A stretch of 15,887 nucleotides of DNA from Anaerolineales bacterium. Lineage in GTDB: Bacteria; Chloroflexota; Anaerolineae; Anaerolineales; UBA4823. Below the pieces are notes generated by a model that had not been told where the DNA came from, did no database searches, and saw nothing but the letters and a program-made list of their open reading frames with translations. How positions within the stretch are numbered: the stretch's first letter is position 1; each line of letters opens with the position of its first letter. The stretch lies in NCBI GenBank assembly GCA_020853835.1, contig JADYYC010000377.1:1-15887 (forward strand), read 5' to 3'. Shown in pieces: positions 7,003-13,485 of this stretch. A program made the position numbers and the translations under genes.

Positions 7003-9186
7003 CTAGCGCATTTTCACCAGGTAGAAAAAGAAAGCGCCAAAGACTGCCAGGCTTACCAGGGCCAGGATCATGTACTGCTGGACACGGCCGGTCTGGATGG
7101 TTTTCAAGGAGCCGCCCGCCTTTTTGGCGCCCTCGCTCACCATATCGCCCGAGCCGTTGATGATCGGCTTGTCGATCGCATTGCGCAAGAAGTTGCCGAT
7201 GACCCCGGAAATGTAGGCAAACCAGTGCAGGATCCCATCGATCACTTTTTGATCCATCCACAAGGAGGTGAAGGTCTCGGCCAGCCAATACGCCGGGGTG
7301 ATGAAAATAGCCTGGTAGAGCTCGTCAAAATAATATTTATTCTTGAGCAGGCGGTAGAGCGAAGCTCCAAGCGCGCCCTCCACCGGGTCCTTTTCGTCCG
7401 AGCGAACTCCCCGGTAAACATAGTACCCCAGCGCCAACCCACCCAGCGAAACCACAAGCGAGGTGAGCAGCGGCACCCAGGAAAAGCCCAGAGCCGGCGG
7501 GTGCTCCAACAGCGTCCCGCCGACGAACTCGTGGATCCAGTTGGGCACGATCCCGCCGATGAGCGGGAAACCTTCGGGGATGCCCAGCCAGCCAAACGTG
7601 ATGGCGAAAAATGCCAGGATCACCAACGGCAGGGTCATCGTCCATTTCGATTCGACCGCATGTCCGGCTTCTTTAGAGCGCGGCTCCCCCAGGAAGGTCA
7701 TCGTGATCTGGCGCATGGTGTAGAAGGCCGTCAAGAGCGCCGCCAGAGCTAACACGATGAAGACCAGCGGGGCGTGCGCCCAGCTATCAGCCAGGATCTC
7801 GTCTTTGGACCAGAAACCGGCGGTCACCAGCGGAAAACCCGCCAGCGCCAGGCCGCCGATCAGGAAGGTCCAGAACGTGACCGGCATCTTCTTGCGCAGG
7901 CCGCCCATGTGGGTCATATCCTGTGGGTCGATATGGTGGTCTCCGGTATGGTGCACACCGTGCTCCATGCCGTGAATCACCGAGCCGGAGCCGAGGAAGA
8001 GCAGCGCCTTGAAAAAGGCGTGGGTCACCAGGTGAAACGCGGCGGCGACAAACCCGCCGATCCCGAGGGCGGCGATCATATAACCAAGCTGGGAGATCGT
8101 CGAATAAGCCAGGACGCGCTTGATGTCGTTCTGCGCCACCGCGATAGTGGCAGCAAACAGGGCCGTAAAAGCGCCGATAATCGCCATGAACAGCATCGGC
8201 GGCGTCAGGCCGTGCCCGACATCCATTCCCGCCGACATGATCGGGTACATCCGGATCACCATGTACACGCCCGCCGAGACCATCGCAGCGGCATGGATCA
8301 TGGCGGAGACCGGCGTAGGGCCTTCCATCGCGTCCGGCAGCCAGACGTGCAGCGGCCACTGAGCCGACTTGCCGATGGTGCCGATAAAGAGCAGTATCCC
8401 GATCAGCCCCGCGGCAGAAAGCCCGGCGATGTAGGACGGCGTCCCAGCCAGCATATTGAGCGTTTCGGGGTTGTGCATGATCTCGCGAAAGTTGAGCGTC
8501 CCCGTCATCGAATAAAGGTAGACGATGCCCAACAGCATGAACACGTCGCCCACCCGGGTGGTGAGAAAAGCCTTGATCATCGCCGCCCGGGCAGAGGGTT
8601 TGCCGTACCAGAAACCGATCAGCAGGTACGAGCACAGGCCCATGATCTCCCAGCCGACGAAGAGGGTGAGCAGGTTATCGGAAAGCACCAGCAGGTACAT
8701 CCCAAAGGCAAACAAGCCGATAAACGCGAAGAAGCGCGAGTACATCGGCTCGACCGATGGCACGCGATGCTTGCGCCCGTGGGCGTCCTGGACGGTGGCG
8801 CCGTGCGGCGGCAGGCCCGCCCGGTCGTGATCGCCCTGTGGTTGTCCGAAGTTATGGTACCCAACGCTGTAGATGAAGATCATCAGGACGGTCCATGCCA
8901 CGAAGAAGAGCGTCACCGCCGTGAGCGGGTCGACCAGCATCCCGACGTTGAACCAGGTGGAGCCGGTCGGGAACCAGGGGATCGAGGTTGCAAATGGGTG
9001 ATCGCCCAGGTGCGAGACCTGAACAGCCCGGAAGAAAACGACCATGGTTCCAAAGAACGAGAGCAAAGCCGCTCCCACCGCAATCGTGTGGCTAAAGCTC
9101 TTGCTGCGATAGGTGAACAGGATGATCAGGAAAAAAGCCAGGACAGGCGGCAGGGGTAAGAGCCAGAGTAATGTTTCTGTCGTCAT
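7003..9186 (-). CDS. nuoL: NADH-quinone oxidoreductase subunit L with lengthened lateral helix
   Basis: This 727-residue distal proton pump of complex I is much longer than E. coli NuoL (613). Core motifs are E180 (LFVGWEIMGLCSYLLIGFW), K273 (GTIGKSAQWPLHVWLPDAMEGPTPVSA region), K356 (NDIKRVLAYSTISQLGYM) and K461 (GFWSKDEIL). Three places account for the extra length: a polar, His-rich loop at 111-148; another at 405-426 (HGMEHGVHHTGDHH); and the C-terminal lateral helix. NKYYFDELY (616-624) begins the C-terminal element and IQTG (697-700) precedes the last TM. Between VIDG (648-651) and QTG there are 46 residues, against about 20 in the E. coli-type sequence I recall. ATG 9186 follows GAGG at 7 bases. 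Its neighbours are nuoK and the canonical nuoM. Confidence 0.97.
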   Translation of the reverse strand: MTTETLLWLLPLPPVLAFFLIILFTYRSKSFSHTIAVGAALLSFFGTMVVFFRAVQVSHLGDHPFATSIPWFPTGSTWFNVGMLVDPLTAVTLFFVAWTVLMIFIYSVGYHNFGQPQGDHDRAGLPPHGATVQDAHGRKHRVPSVEPMYSRFFAFIGLFAFGMYLLVLSDNLLTLFVGWEIMGLCSYLLIGFWYGKPSARAAMIKAFLTTRVGDVFMLLGIVYLYSMTGTLNFREIMHNPETLNMLAGTPSYIAGLSAAGLIGILLFIGTIGKSAQWPLHVWLPDAMEGPTPVSAMIHAAAMVSAGVYMVIRMYPIMSAGMDVGHGLTPPMLFMAIIGAFTALFAATIAVAQNDIKRVLAYSTISQLGYMIAALGIGGFVAAAFHLVTHAFFKALLFLGSGSVIHGMEHGVHHTGDHHIDPQDMTHMGGLRKKMPVTFWTFLIGGLALAGFPLVTAGFWSKDEILADSWAHAPLVFIVLALAALLTAFYTMRQITMTFLGEPRSKEAGHAVESKWTMTLPLVILAFFAITFGWLGIPEGFPLIGGIVPNWIHEFVGGTLLEHPPALGFSWVPLLTSLVVSLGGLALGYYVYRGVRSDEKDPVEGALGASLYRLLKNKYYFDELYQAIFITPAYWLAETFTSLWMDQKVIDGILHWFAYISGVIGNFLRNAIDKPIINGSGDMVSEGAKKAGGSLKTIQTGRVQQYMILALVSLAVFGAFFFYLVKMR

Positions 9187-9198
9187 AGAGGATCCTCT
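9187..9198. other. Perfect palindrome AGAGGATCCTCT over the nuoL ribosome-binding site
   Basis: The 12 bases directly before the nuoL ATG read the same on both strands and include the GAGG Shine-Dalgarno. In mRNA the half-sites could pair locally or between transcripts and reduce access to the start. No further support is visible. Confidence 0.25.
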
Positions 9199-9246
9199 CT
9201 CTGAAGGCCAGATAGGATACAGTTAAGTTTCATGTTTCGGCTGCGC

Positions 9247-9555
9247 TTACCACTTCATCAGGTCGATCTGGTCGGCGGCGATCGTGTCGCGCCGCCGGTA
9301 AATCGAGATGAAGAGCGCCAGCCCCACCGCGACTTCCGCGGCTGCGACGGCCAGCACGATCACGGTGAACACCTGACCGGCGATCATGCCCGGCGTCCGA
9401 TAGCGCCAGAAGGCCACCAGGTTCACGTTGACCGCGTTGAGCATCAATTCGATGCCGATCAGGATGGCGATGGCGTTTTTGCGCGCCAGCACGCCAAACA
9501 GGCCGATTGAAAAAAGACCGGCTGCGAATATCAAGTAATAGGATAGTGGAATCAT
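9247..9555 (-). CDS. nuoK: NADH-quinone oxidoreductase subunit K
   Basis: This 102-residue, three-helix subunit is the usual size. It carries the two membrane glutamates that link the quinone chamber to the pumps: E36 in LIGIELMLNAVN and E74 in VAAAEVAVGLAL. The start codon overlaps the nuoJ stop in ATGA (9555-9552), a normal sign of translational coupling. It is followed by a 60-base gap before nuoL. It is a single, unfused NuoK. Confidence 0.97.
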   Translation of the reverse strand: MIPLSYYLIFAAGLFSIGLFGVLARKNAIAILIGIELMLNAVNVNLVAFWRYRTPGMIAGQVFTVIVLAVAAAEVAVGLALFISIYRRRDTIAADQIDLMKW

Positions 9556-10076
9556 CGTCCCTCCGGCTTTCTTTCCCAGGCGATCACGATCGCCCCGATC
9601 AGCGCGGCCAGGAGTAAAACAGAGGCCAGCTCAAACGGCAGCACGTAGCCATTCGGAGAGACCAGGGCTTTACCAAGCTCCACCACCGGTTCGAAGCGTG
9701 CATCCAGCGGCTGGGCCTGAACGTGAAAGCCGGGCCAGCTCACGATCACCCAAACCAGGGCAGCGAACATCATCAGTGAGATGCCCAGAGCCCAACCCCA
9801 GTTTTCATTGAATCTCGGCCCCGTATCGCTGGCGATGCGCCGGGTGAGCATGATCGCGAAGATGATCAAGATCGAAATCGCCCCGATATAGATCACCACC
9901 TGCACGACTGCCAGGAAACCCGCTTGTAGAAGCCCAAACAGGATCGCCACCCCGAACAACGTCAGGACAAGCCACAGCGCCGAGTGGACCAGGTTCCGGG
10001 CAATCACAACCATCAAAGCGCTCCCGAGCGTGATGAGCGCCACAATCAAGAAAACGATCAGAGAAACCGTCATCAT
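9552..10076 (-). CDS. nuoJ: NADH-quinone oxidoreductase subunit J
   Basis: This is a 174-residue protein with five predicted membrane helices, matching NuoJ (E. coli 184). The family signature is VVQVVIYIGAISILIIFAIMLT, seen at about residues 57-78 (VVIYIGAISILIIF is its core), which includes the conserved tyrosine and the helix region whose pi-bulge changes during turnover. A second helix pair flanks a periplasmic loop at about 112-140. Two adjacent ATG codons (10076 and 10073) follow GGGAGAGGAG; the second has the better spacing. In canonical operons nuoI sits between nuoH and nuoJ; here only 18 bases separate them and no nuoI is present. Confidence 0.96.
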   Translation of the reverse strand: MMTVSLIVFLIVALITLGSALMVVIARNLVHSALWLVLTLFGVAILFGLLQAGFLAVVQVVIYIGAISILIIFAIMLTRRIASDTGPRFNENWGWALGISLMMFAALVWVIVSWPGFHVQAQPLDARFEPVVELGKALVSPNGYVLPFELASVLLLAALIGAIVIAWERKPEGR

Positions 10077-10094
10077 TCTCCTCTCCCAGCGAGA

Positions 10095-11306
10095 TCAGGA
10101 AGTCCGCTCTATACGTGCAGCCGGCGTCAGATCAGGGGCGGCAACCGGTCGCTCTTCGCCAACCCGTTTGCGCTCCAGGCGGAAATAGGTGCGCAGCAGC
10201 GTCAGCGTGATCCAGACCACGATCAGGTTAGCGACGAGCATCCCCAGCGTATAGATCAGCGTGCCCGGCTCTCCCAGCAGTTTGTCCAGCAAGGCGGTGA
10301 TCATCACCACCGCCAGGATGAGCGGGGTCAAGAATTTCCAACTAAACTCCATCAGGTGATCGATGCGGATGCGAGGCAGGGAGTACTTCACCCACATGAT
10401 CACCCAGTAGATGAAAAATGCCTTCAAGAACAGGTAGAACACCCCCAGGATGGGGACCTGCTCGGCAAACGGGCCGCGCCACCCGCCCAGGAAGAAGGAG
10501 GCGAACAACGCGCCCATCGTCAGGGCGTGCAGCAGCTCGCCCGCGTAGAACATCCCAAATTTCATCCCGGTGTATTCGATGTGGAAGCCCGCCACGATCT
10601 CGGATTCGGCTTCGCTCAGATCGAACGGCGCCCGCCCAAGCTCTGCAATGGCGGTGATGAGGAACACCAGCGCCGCGACCGGCGCCAACACGATGTACCA
10701 GATCGTCTGCCTTTGCACGATCTCGCCGATCGACATCGAGCGCGCCAGGATGACCGGGACCATAAGCGCGATCACCATCGGGACTTCATAAGCCACGATC
10801 TCGGCCACCATGCGGAATGCGCCGATCAGGGCGTACTTGTTGTTCGAAGCCCAACCGGCCATGATGATGCCCAACGTCCCGATGGCGCCCGCGGCGACGA
10901 TGAACAACACGCCCACGTTGATATCGGCGCCCAACACGGTTGGCGAAAGCGGGATGACCGACCACAGCACCAGCACCGTCGCGAGCGCCAGGATCGGCGC
11001 AATGTTGTACACCACCCGGTCGGCTCCAATCGGGGTGATGTCCTCTTTTATGAGCAGCTTGATGACATCCGCCAGCGGCTGGATCAAGCCAAACGGCCCC
11101 AGGCGGTTGGGCCCCAGGCGGTCTTGAAAACGGGCCACAACCTTGCGTTCCACCCAGACCAGGAACACGTCCATCAGCAGCACAAACGCCGCGGTGACGA
11201 CCACCCCGAGCAGCGTCATGATGAAGATGACCAGCCCGGATGACAGCCCCCAGCCAGCCAGCAGCCCGCGCAGCCACTCTGCTATCAAGTTGATCGGATC
11301 CGTCAT
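10095..11306 (-). CDS. nuoH: NADH-quinone oxidoreductase subunit H
   Basis: This 403-residue membrane subunit forms the quinone chamber. Signatures are ERKVVARFQDRLGPNRLGPF (53-72), QPLADVIKLLIKEDITP (75-91), AYEVPMVIALMVPV (about 171-184), and RAPFDLSEAESEIVAGFHIEY (split as RAPFDLSEAESE and IVAGFHIEYTGMKF), which supplies acidic residues of the E channel and the loop facing NuoB and NuoD. It is longer than E. coli NuoH (325), mainly through an N-terminal helix and a polar C-terminal tail of about 35 residues. ATG 11306 follows AGAGGAG at 7 bases. The 171-base gap to nuoA holds a terminator-like hairpin. The partners NuoB, C, D and I that would dock on it are not encoded nearby. Confidence 0.97.
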   Translation of the reverse strand: MTDPINLIAEWLRGLLAGWGLSSGLVIFIMTLLGVVVTAAFVLLMDVFLVWVERKVVARFQDRLGPNRLGPFGLIQPLADVIKLLIKEDITPIGADRVVYNIAPILALATVLVLWSVIPLSPTVLGADINVGVLFIVAAGAIGTLGIIMAGWASNNKYALIGAFRMVAEIVAYEVPMVIALMVPVILARSMSIGEIVQRQTIWYIVLAPVAALVFLITAIAELGRAPFDLSEAESEIVAGFHIEYTGMKFGMFYAGELLHALTMGALFASFFLGGWRGPFAEQVPILGVFYLFLKAFFIYWVIMWVKYSLPRIRIDHLMEFSWKFLTPLILAVVMITALLDKLLGEPGTLIYTLGMLVANLIVVWITLTLLRTYFRLERKRVGEERPVAAPDLTPAARIERTS

Positions 11307-11394
11307 ACCAAATCTCCTCTAACCGTGAGCAATTACAGAACCCGGCCTGCCCATGTGCTTGAACTCAAGCCGGTCTGATCGTGGGTTAACAGAT

Positions 11395-11428
11395 AAAAGG
11401 CTGAGGAGCAGTTGTCCATCAGCCTTTT
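11395..11428 (-). terminator. Terminator-like hairpin between nuoA and nuoH
   Basis: AAAAGGCTGA (11395-11404) pairs perfectly with TCAGCCTTTT (11419-11428) around a 14-base loop, and GGA/TCC inside the loop can extend the stem. On the minus strand the stem ends in UUUU; on the plus strand the T-run is five. The A and T runs make it look bidirectional. It lies in the middle of the nuoA-nuoH gap, so it would reduce read-through from nuoA into the rest of the operon. A weaker 5-base stem (CCGGC 11342-11346, GCCGG 11369-11373) lies beside it. Confidence 0.6.
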
Positions 11429-11477
11429 TATAATTCGAATGAGCGATTTCCCGGCCCTTTCCGTTGCTCCGCATAGC

Positions 11478-11837
11478 CTAAGCCCACTTTAACGCGCCGT
11501 TTCGCCAGGCATAAAGCAAACCTGCGACCAGGATCGCTACAAAAATTATGCCTTCGACCACCGCGTAAAAGGGCAGCAGGTTGAGCGAGACAGCCCAGGG
11601 ATACAGGAAAACCATTTCGATGTCGAAAACCAGGAAAATCAGGGCGAAAATGTAATACTGAACTTTGAACTGGACCCAGGCGGGGCCCACCGTCTCCATT
11701 CCACATTCATAAGTTTCAAGTTTGATGGGATTTGGCTTGCGTGGGGCGATCAGTCTGGGAATGAGCAGGGCGATTAATGGAAACAATGGCGCCAGTACGA
11801 TAAAAATCCCCACAAATAACCAGTCTTGTGTCTGCAT
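11478..11837 (-). CDS. nuoA: NADH-quinone oxidoreductase subunit A
   Basis: This 119-residue, three-helix subunit of complex I has the conserved long loop KLETYECGMETVGPAWVQF (40-56, with C45 equivalent to the loop cysteine of mitochondrial ND3). The helix 2 signature FDIEMVFLYPWA (71-82) carries D72 and E74. The length is normal. ATG 11837 follows AGGAG at 7 bases (GACAGGAGATTGC). It is the first gene of the minus-strand block; the 419 bases upstream lead to the oppositely oriented glutaminase gene. Downstream, where nuoB to nuoG normally follow, there is only a terminator-like hairpin and then nuoH. Confidence 0.97.
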   Translation of the reverse strand: MQTQDWLFVGIFIVLAPLFPLIALLIPRLIAPRKPNPIKLETYECGMETVGPAWVQFKVQYYIFALIFLVFDIEMVFLYPWAVSLNLLPFYAVVEGIIFVAILVAGLLYAWRNGALKWA

Positions 11838-11912
11838 GCAATCTCCTGTCGGACTATTTTTATTTGGAAAGACACATAATTAACCCCTGGAAGATGAAAG
11901 GGGCGTGCCAAA

Positions 11913-11921
11913 ATTTTACCA
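11913..11921 (-). promoter_or_regulatory. Candidate extended -10 of the nuoA promoter
   Basis: Read on the minus strand, TATGGTAAAAT contains TGG followed by TAAAAT (11918-11913), an extended -10 pattern. No good -35 is seen 17-18 bases upstream. The transcript would start near 11,905 and have a leader of about 70 bases before nuoA. Confidence 0.4.
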
Positions 11922-12028
11922 TAGTTTAATCAGCGCATAATCTAATAAATCACAATAAAAGTCATCTTTGCAGGCCCGTTATCACATCGAAAGGTGGATT
12001 TTCATCACGTCGGGCGCGCACACCTCTT

Positions 12029-12058
12029 TTACCAGAAACCAACCGGCTATGATAAAAT
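12029..12058 (+). promoter_or_regulatory. Candidate promoter for the glutaminase transcript
   Basis: TTACCA (12029-12034, four of six consensus bases), an 18-base spacer and TAAAAT (12053-12058) preceded by TGA give the same TATGATAAAAT word as at the atp promoter. The transcript would start near 12,065, immediately before the left arm of the 11-base inverted repeat. Confidence 0.45.
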
Positions 12059-12066
12059 CGACAAAA

Positions 12067-12177
12067 TGTCTGCATATAAGTTCGATTTTTGTGGTGATAA
12101 GGTTTTAGCGTTACATACGACCAAAACCACCTCTTGTTCATGCCGCTTTGACATTACGCGGAGAGAATATGCAGACA
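12067..12177 (+). repeat. 11-base inverted repeat enclosing two smaller hairpins (possible structured leader)
   Basis: TGTCTGCATAT (12067-12077) is perfectly complementary to ATATGCAGACA (12167-12177). Inside lie GGTTTT/AAAACC (12101-12106 with 12123-12128) and CCGC/GCGG (12143-12146 with 12158-12161), so the RNA could fold as a three-way junction closed by the 11-base helix. The left arm begins two bases after the predicted transcript start. No flanking target-site duplication is visible, which argues against a miniature transposon. No transposase is nearby. Confidence 0.4.
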
Positions 12178-12267
12178 CGACGATCGGATAGCCCTATCCA
12201 TGGGTTGAACAGCCCCTTGCCGGTCAGGAGAACCGGCTGGCAGATTTTATCCGCGGTTGAGGGTTAA
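12169..12267 (+). CDS. Possible 32-codon leader peptide before the glutaminase gene
   Basis: ATG 12169 follows GGAGAG at a short spacing and opens a frame of 32 codons beginning MQTRRSDSPIHGL, ending at TAA 12265-12267. The start and Shine-Dalgarno overlap the right arm of the 11-base inverted repeat, so pairing of the two arms would hide the start. The frame differs from that of the glutaminase and overlaps its TTG start by a few bases. No homolog is recognised, and a frame this short can arise by chance. Confidence 0.2.
   Translation: MQTRRSDSPIHGLNSPLPVRRTGWQILSAVEG
12219..12237 (+). other. GC-rich hairpin before the glutaminase start
   Basis: GCCGGT (12219-12224) pairs with ACCGGC (12232-12237) around a seven-base loop containing AGGAG; a T-run follows eight bases later. 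It might be a weak attenuator or a regulatory hairpin. A second small hairpin, GGATA-GCCC-TATCC, lies at 12186-12199. Confidence 0.3.
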
Positions 12268-13324
12268 GGATGACAAAAAGACCGCAGATCGTAGCCATCT
12301 AGATTTCGATCAGGAGCATGATATTCAGACTCGCCGAGATTTTCAGCAGGCAGGCGACCTCTCGCCGGTTTCAACCGGGCGTTTGCCTTCCGCAGAGCGC
12401 GTGCAGGGGTTGTTAGACGAGGCCTACGAGCGCTATAAGTCAAACGACGAGGGCCAGAACGCCAGCCACTATCCGGCCCTTGCCCAGGCGCCGCGCGGGT
12501 TGTTCGGGCTGTGTTTGGTGTCGGCAAAGGGCGAGACCTACTCCGCCGGAGAGGCAGAGTATCCGTTCACGATCATGAGCGTGGCCAAGCCATTCGTCTT
12601 TGCGCTGATCTGCCAGGCCCTGGGCGCCGAGGAGCCCAGGCGGAAGCTGGGGGTCAACAGCACGGGGCTGCCCTTCAACTCGGTCATGGCGCTGGAACTC
12701 AACCAGCAGCGGCTCACCAACCCCATGGTGAACTCGGGCGCGATCGCCGCCACCAGCCTGGCGCCAGGAGAGACTGCCCGGGAGAAGTGGGAGTTCATCC
12801 GCGGGGGCCTTTCCCGCTTTGCCGGGCGTGAGCTTTCTCTGAATGAGGAAGTGTACGCCTCGGCCTCCGCTTCGAACCATCGCAACCGGGCGATTGCGCG
12901 CCTGCTCGAAGGTTACGGACGCATCTACTTCGACCCGGTCGAAACGATCGATCTTTACACCCGCCAGAGCTCGCTCGAGGTGACCGCCAAGGACCTGGCT
13001 GTGATGGGGGCTACCCTGGCTGACGGCGGGGTGAACCCGCTCACTAAGGAGCAGGTGATCGAGGCGGCTTATTGTCCGGGCGTGCTGGCGGTGATGGCGA
13101 CCGCCGGGTTATACGAGACTTCCGGCGACTGGTTATACGACATCGGGCTGCCGGGCAAGAGCGGGGTCGGCGGGGGGATCGTGACCGTCTCGCCGGGGAA
13201 AGGCGGCCTGGGCGCCTTTGCGCCCCCGCTGGACGAGGCGGGTAACAGCGTGCGCGGCCAGCTTGCCACTGGGTTTCTCTCCCAACAACTGGGGCTGAAC
13301 CTCTTTGCATCCAGGCCAGCCTGA
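12257..13324 (+). CDS. glsA: Glutaminase (glutamine to glutamate and ammonia)
   Basis: This is a member of the serine-dependent glutaminase family (beta-lactamase-like fold, EC 3.5.1.2), cytoplasmic, with no signal peptide seen. The catalytic SxxK is S108-V-A-K111 in FTIMSVAKPF. Other family blocks are LGVNSTGLPFNSVMALE (131-147), TNPMVNSGAIAATS (154-167) with N159, NHRNRAIA (207-214), IDLYTRQSSLEVTAKDLAVM region (231-250) with Y234, and LPGKSGVGGGIV (298-309) with the second active-site serine S302. The core runs from about residue 47 to 353, the normal size. The N-terminal 45 residues are uncertain: the frame opens at TTG 12257, which has no Shine-Dalgarno. In-frame alternatives include TTG 12383, GTG 12401, and a rare ATT 12323 that follows AGGAG. 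It is divergent from nuoA and 161 bases before the MFS gene. Confidence 0.93.
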   Translation: MRVKDDKKTADRSHLDFDQEHDIQTRRDFQQAGDLSPVSTGRLPSAERVQGLLDEAYERYKSNDEGQNASHYPALAQAPRGLFGLCLVSAKGETYSAGEAEYPFTIMSVAKPFVFALICQALGAEEPRRKLGVNSTGLPFNSVMALELNQQRLTNPMVNSGAIAATSLAPGETAREKWEFIRGGLSRFAGRELSLNEEVYASASASNHRNRAIARLLEGYGRIYFDPVETIDLYTRQSSLEVTAKDLAVMGATLADGGVNPLTKEQVIEAAYCPGVLAVMATAGLYETSGDWLYDIGLPGKSGVGGGIVTVSPGKGGLGAFAPPLDEAGNSVRGQLATGFLSQQLGLNLFASRPA

Positions 13325-13485
13325 TGAACGTCGACCGCGCCGGACATTTCGCCTTCGCCCCAATTTGCGAGATTATTCACAATACACTCGATCCAATTTC
13401 ATCCGAAATTCACAAGAATGATCTGCTCTCGCCTGTCGCTCCCCCGGCGAGGCCGGCCACGACCCAACCTGGAGGTTAAGTCCAC

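Larger units (their letters stand above)
11838..12256. other. Divergent intergenic region between nuoA and the glutaminase gene
   Basis: This is the largest stretch without a confident gene. The nuoA-side half (11,838-11,990) is AT-rich and holds a candidate minus-strand promoter at 11,913-11,918 and a CCCCT/AGGGG hairpin at 11,884-11,903 that would lie in the nuoA leader. The glutaminase side holds a plus-strand promoter-like sequence at 12,029-12,058, then an 11-base inverted repeat with inner hairpins (12,067-12,177), two further hairpins (12,186-12,199 and 12,219-12,237), and a possible 32-codon leader frame. The word ATGCAGACA occurs three times: at the nuoA start (minus), and in both arms of the inverted repeat. 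No tRNA or known riboswitch was recognised. Confidence 0.6.

Noticed and set aside
7774..9159. 461-codon plus-strand open frame opposite nuoL
   Set aside because: Same antisense shadow pattern, no domain or membrane logic, and complete overlap with nuoL, which has all family motifs.
9984..11243. 419-codon plus-strand open frame opposite nuoJ and nuoH
   Set aside because: Highly charged, repeat-like composition produced by antisense codons; no recognisable family.
12067..12177. Miniature transposon bounded by 11-base inverted repeats
   Set aside because: No matching direct repeats at the outer borders, no second copy in the window and no transposase; a leader RNA fits the position better.
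11994..12191. 65-codon plus-strand frame in the divergent intergenic region
   Set aside because: No Shine-Dalgarno site, it would start upstream of the predicted promoter, and no family resemblance; region looks regulatory.
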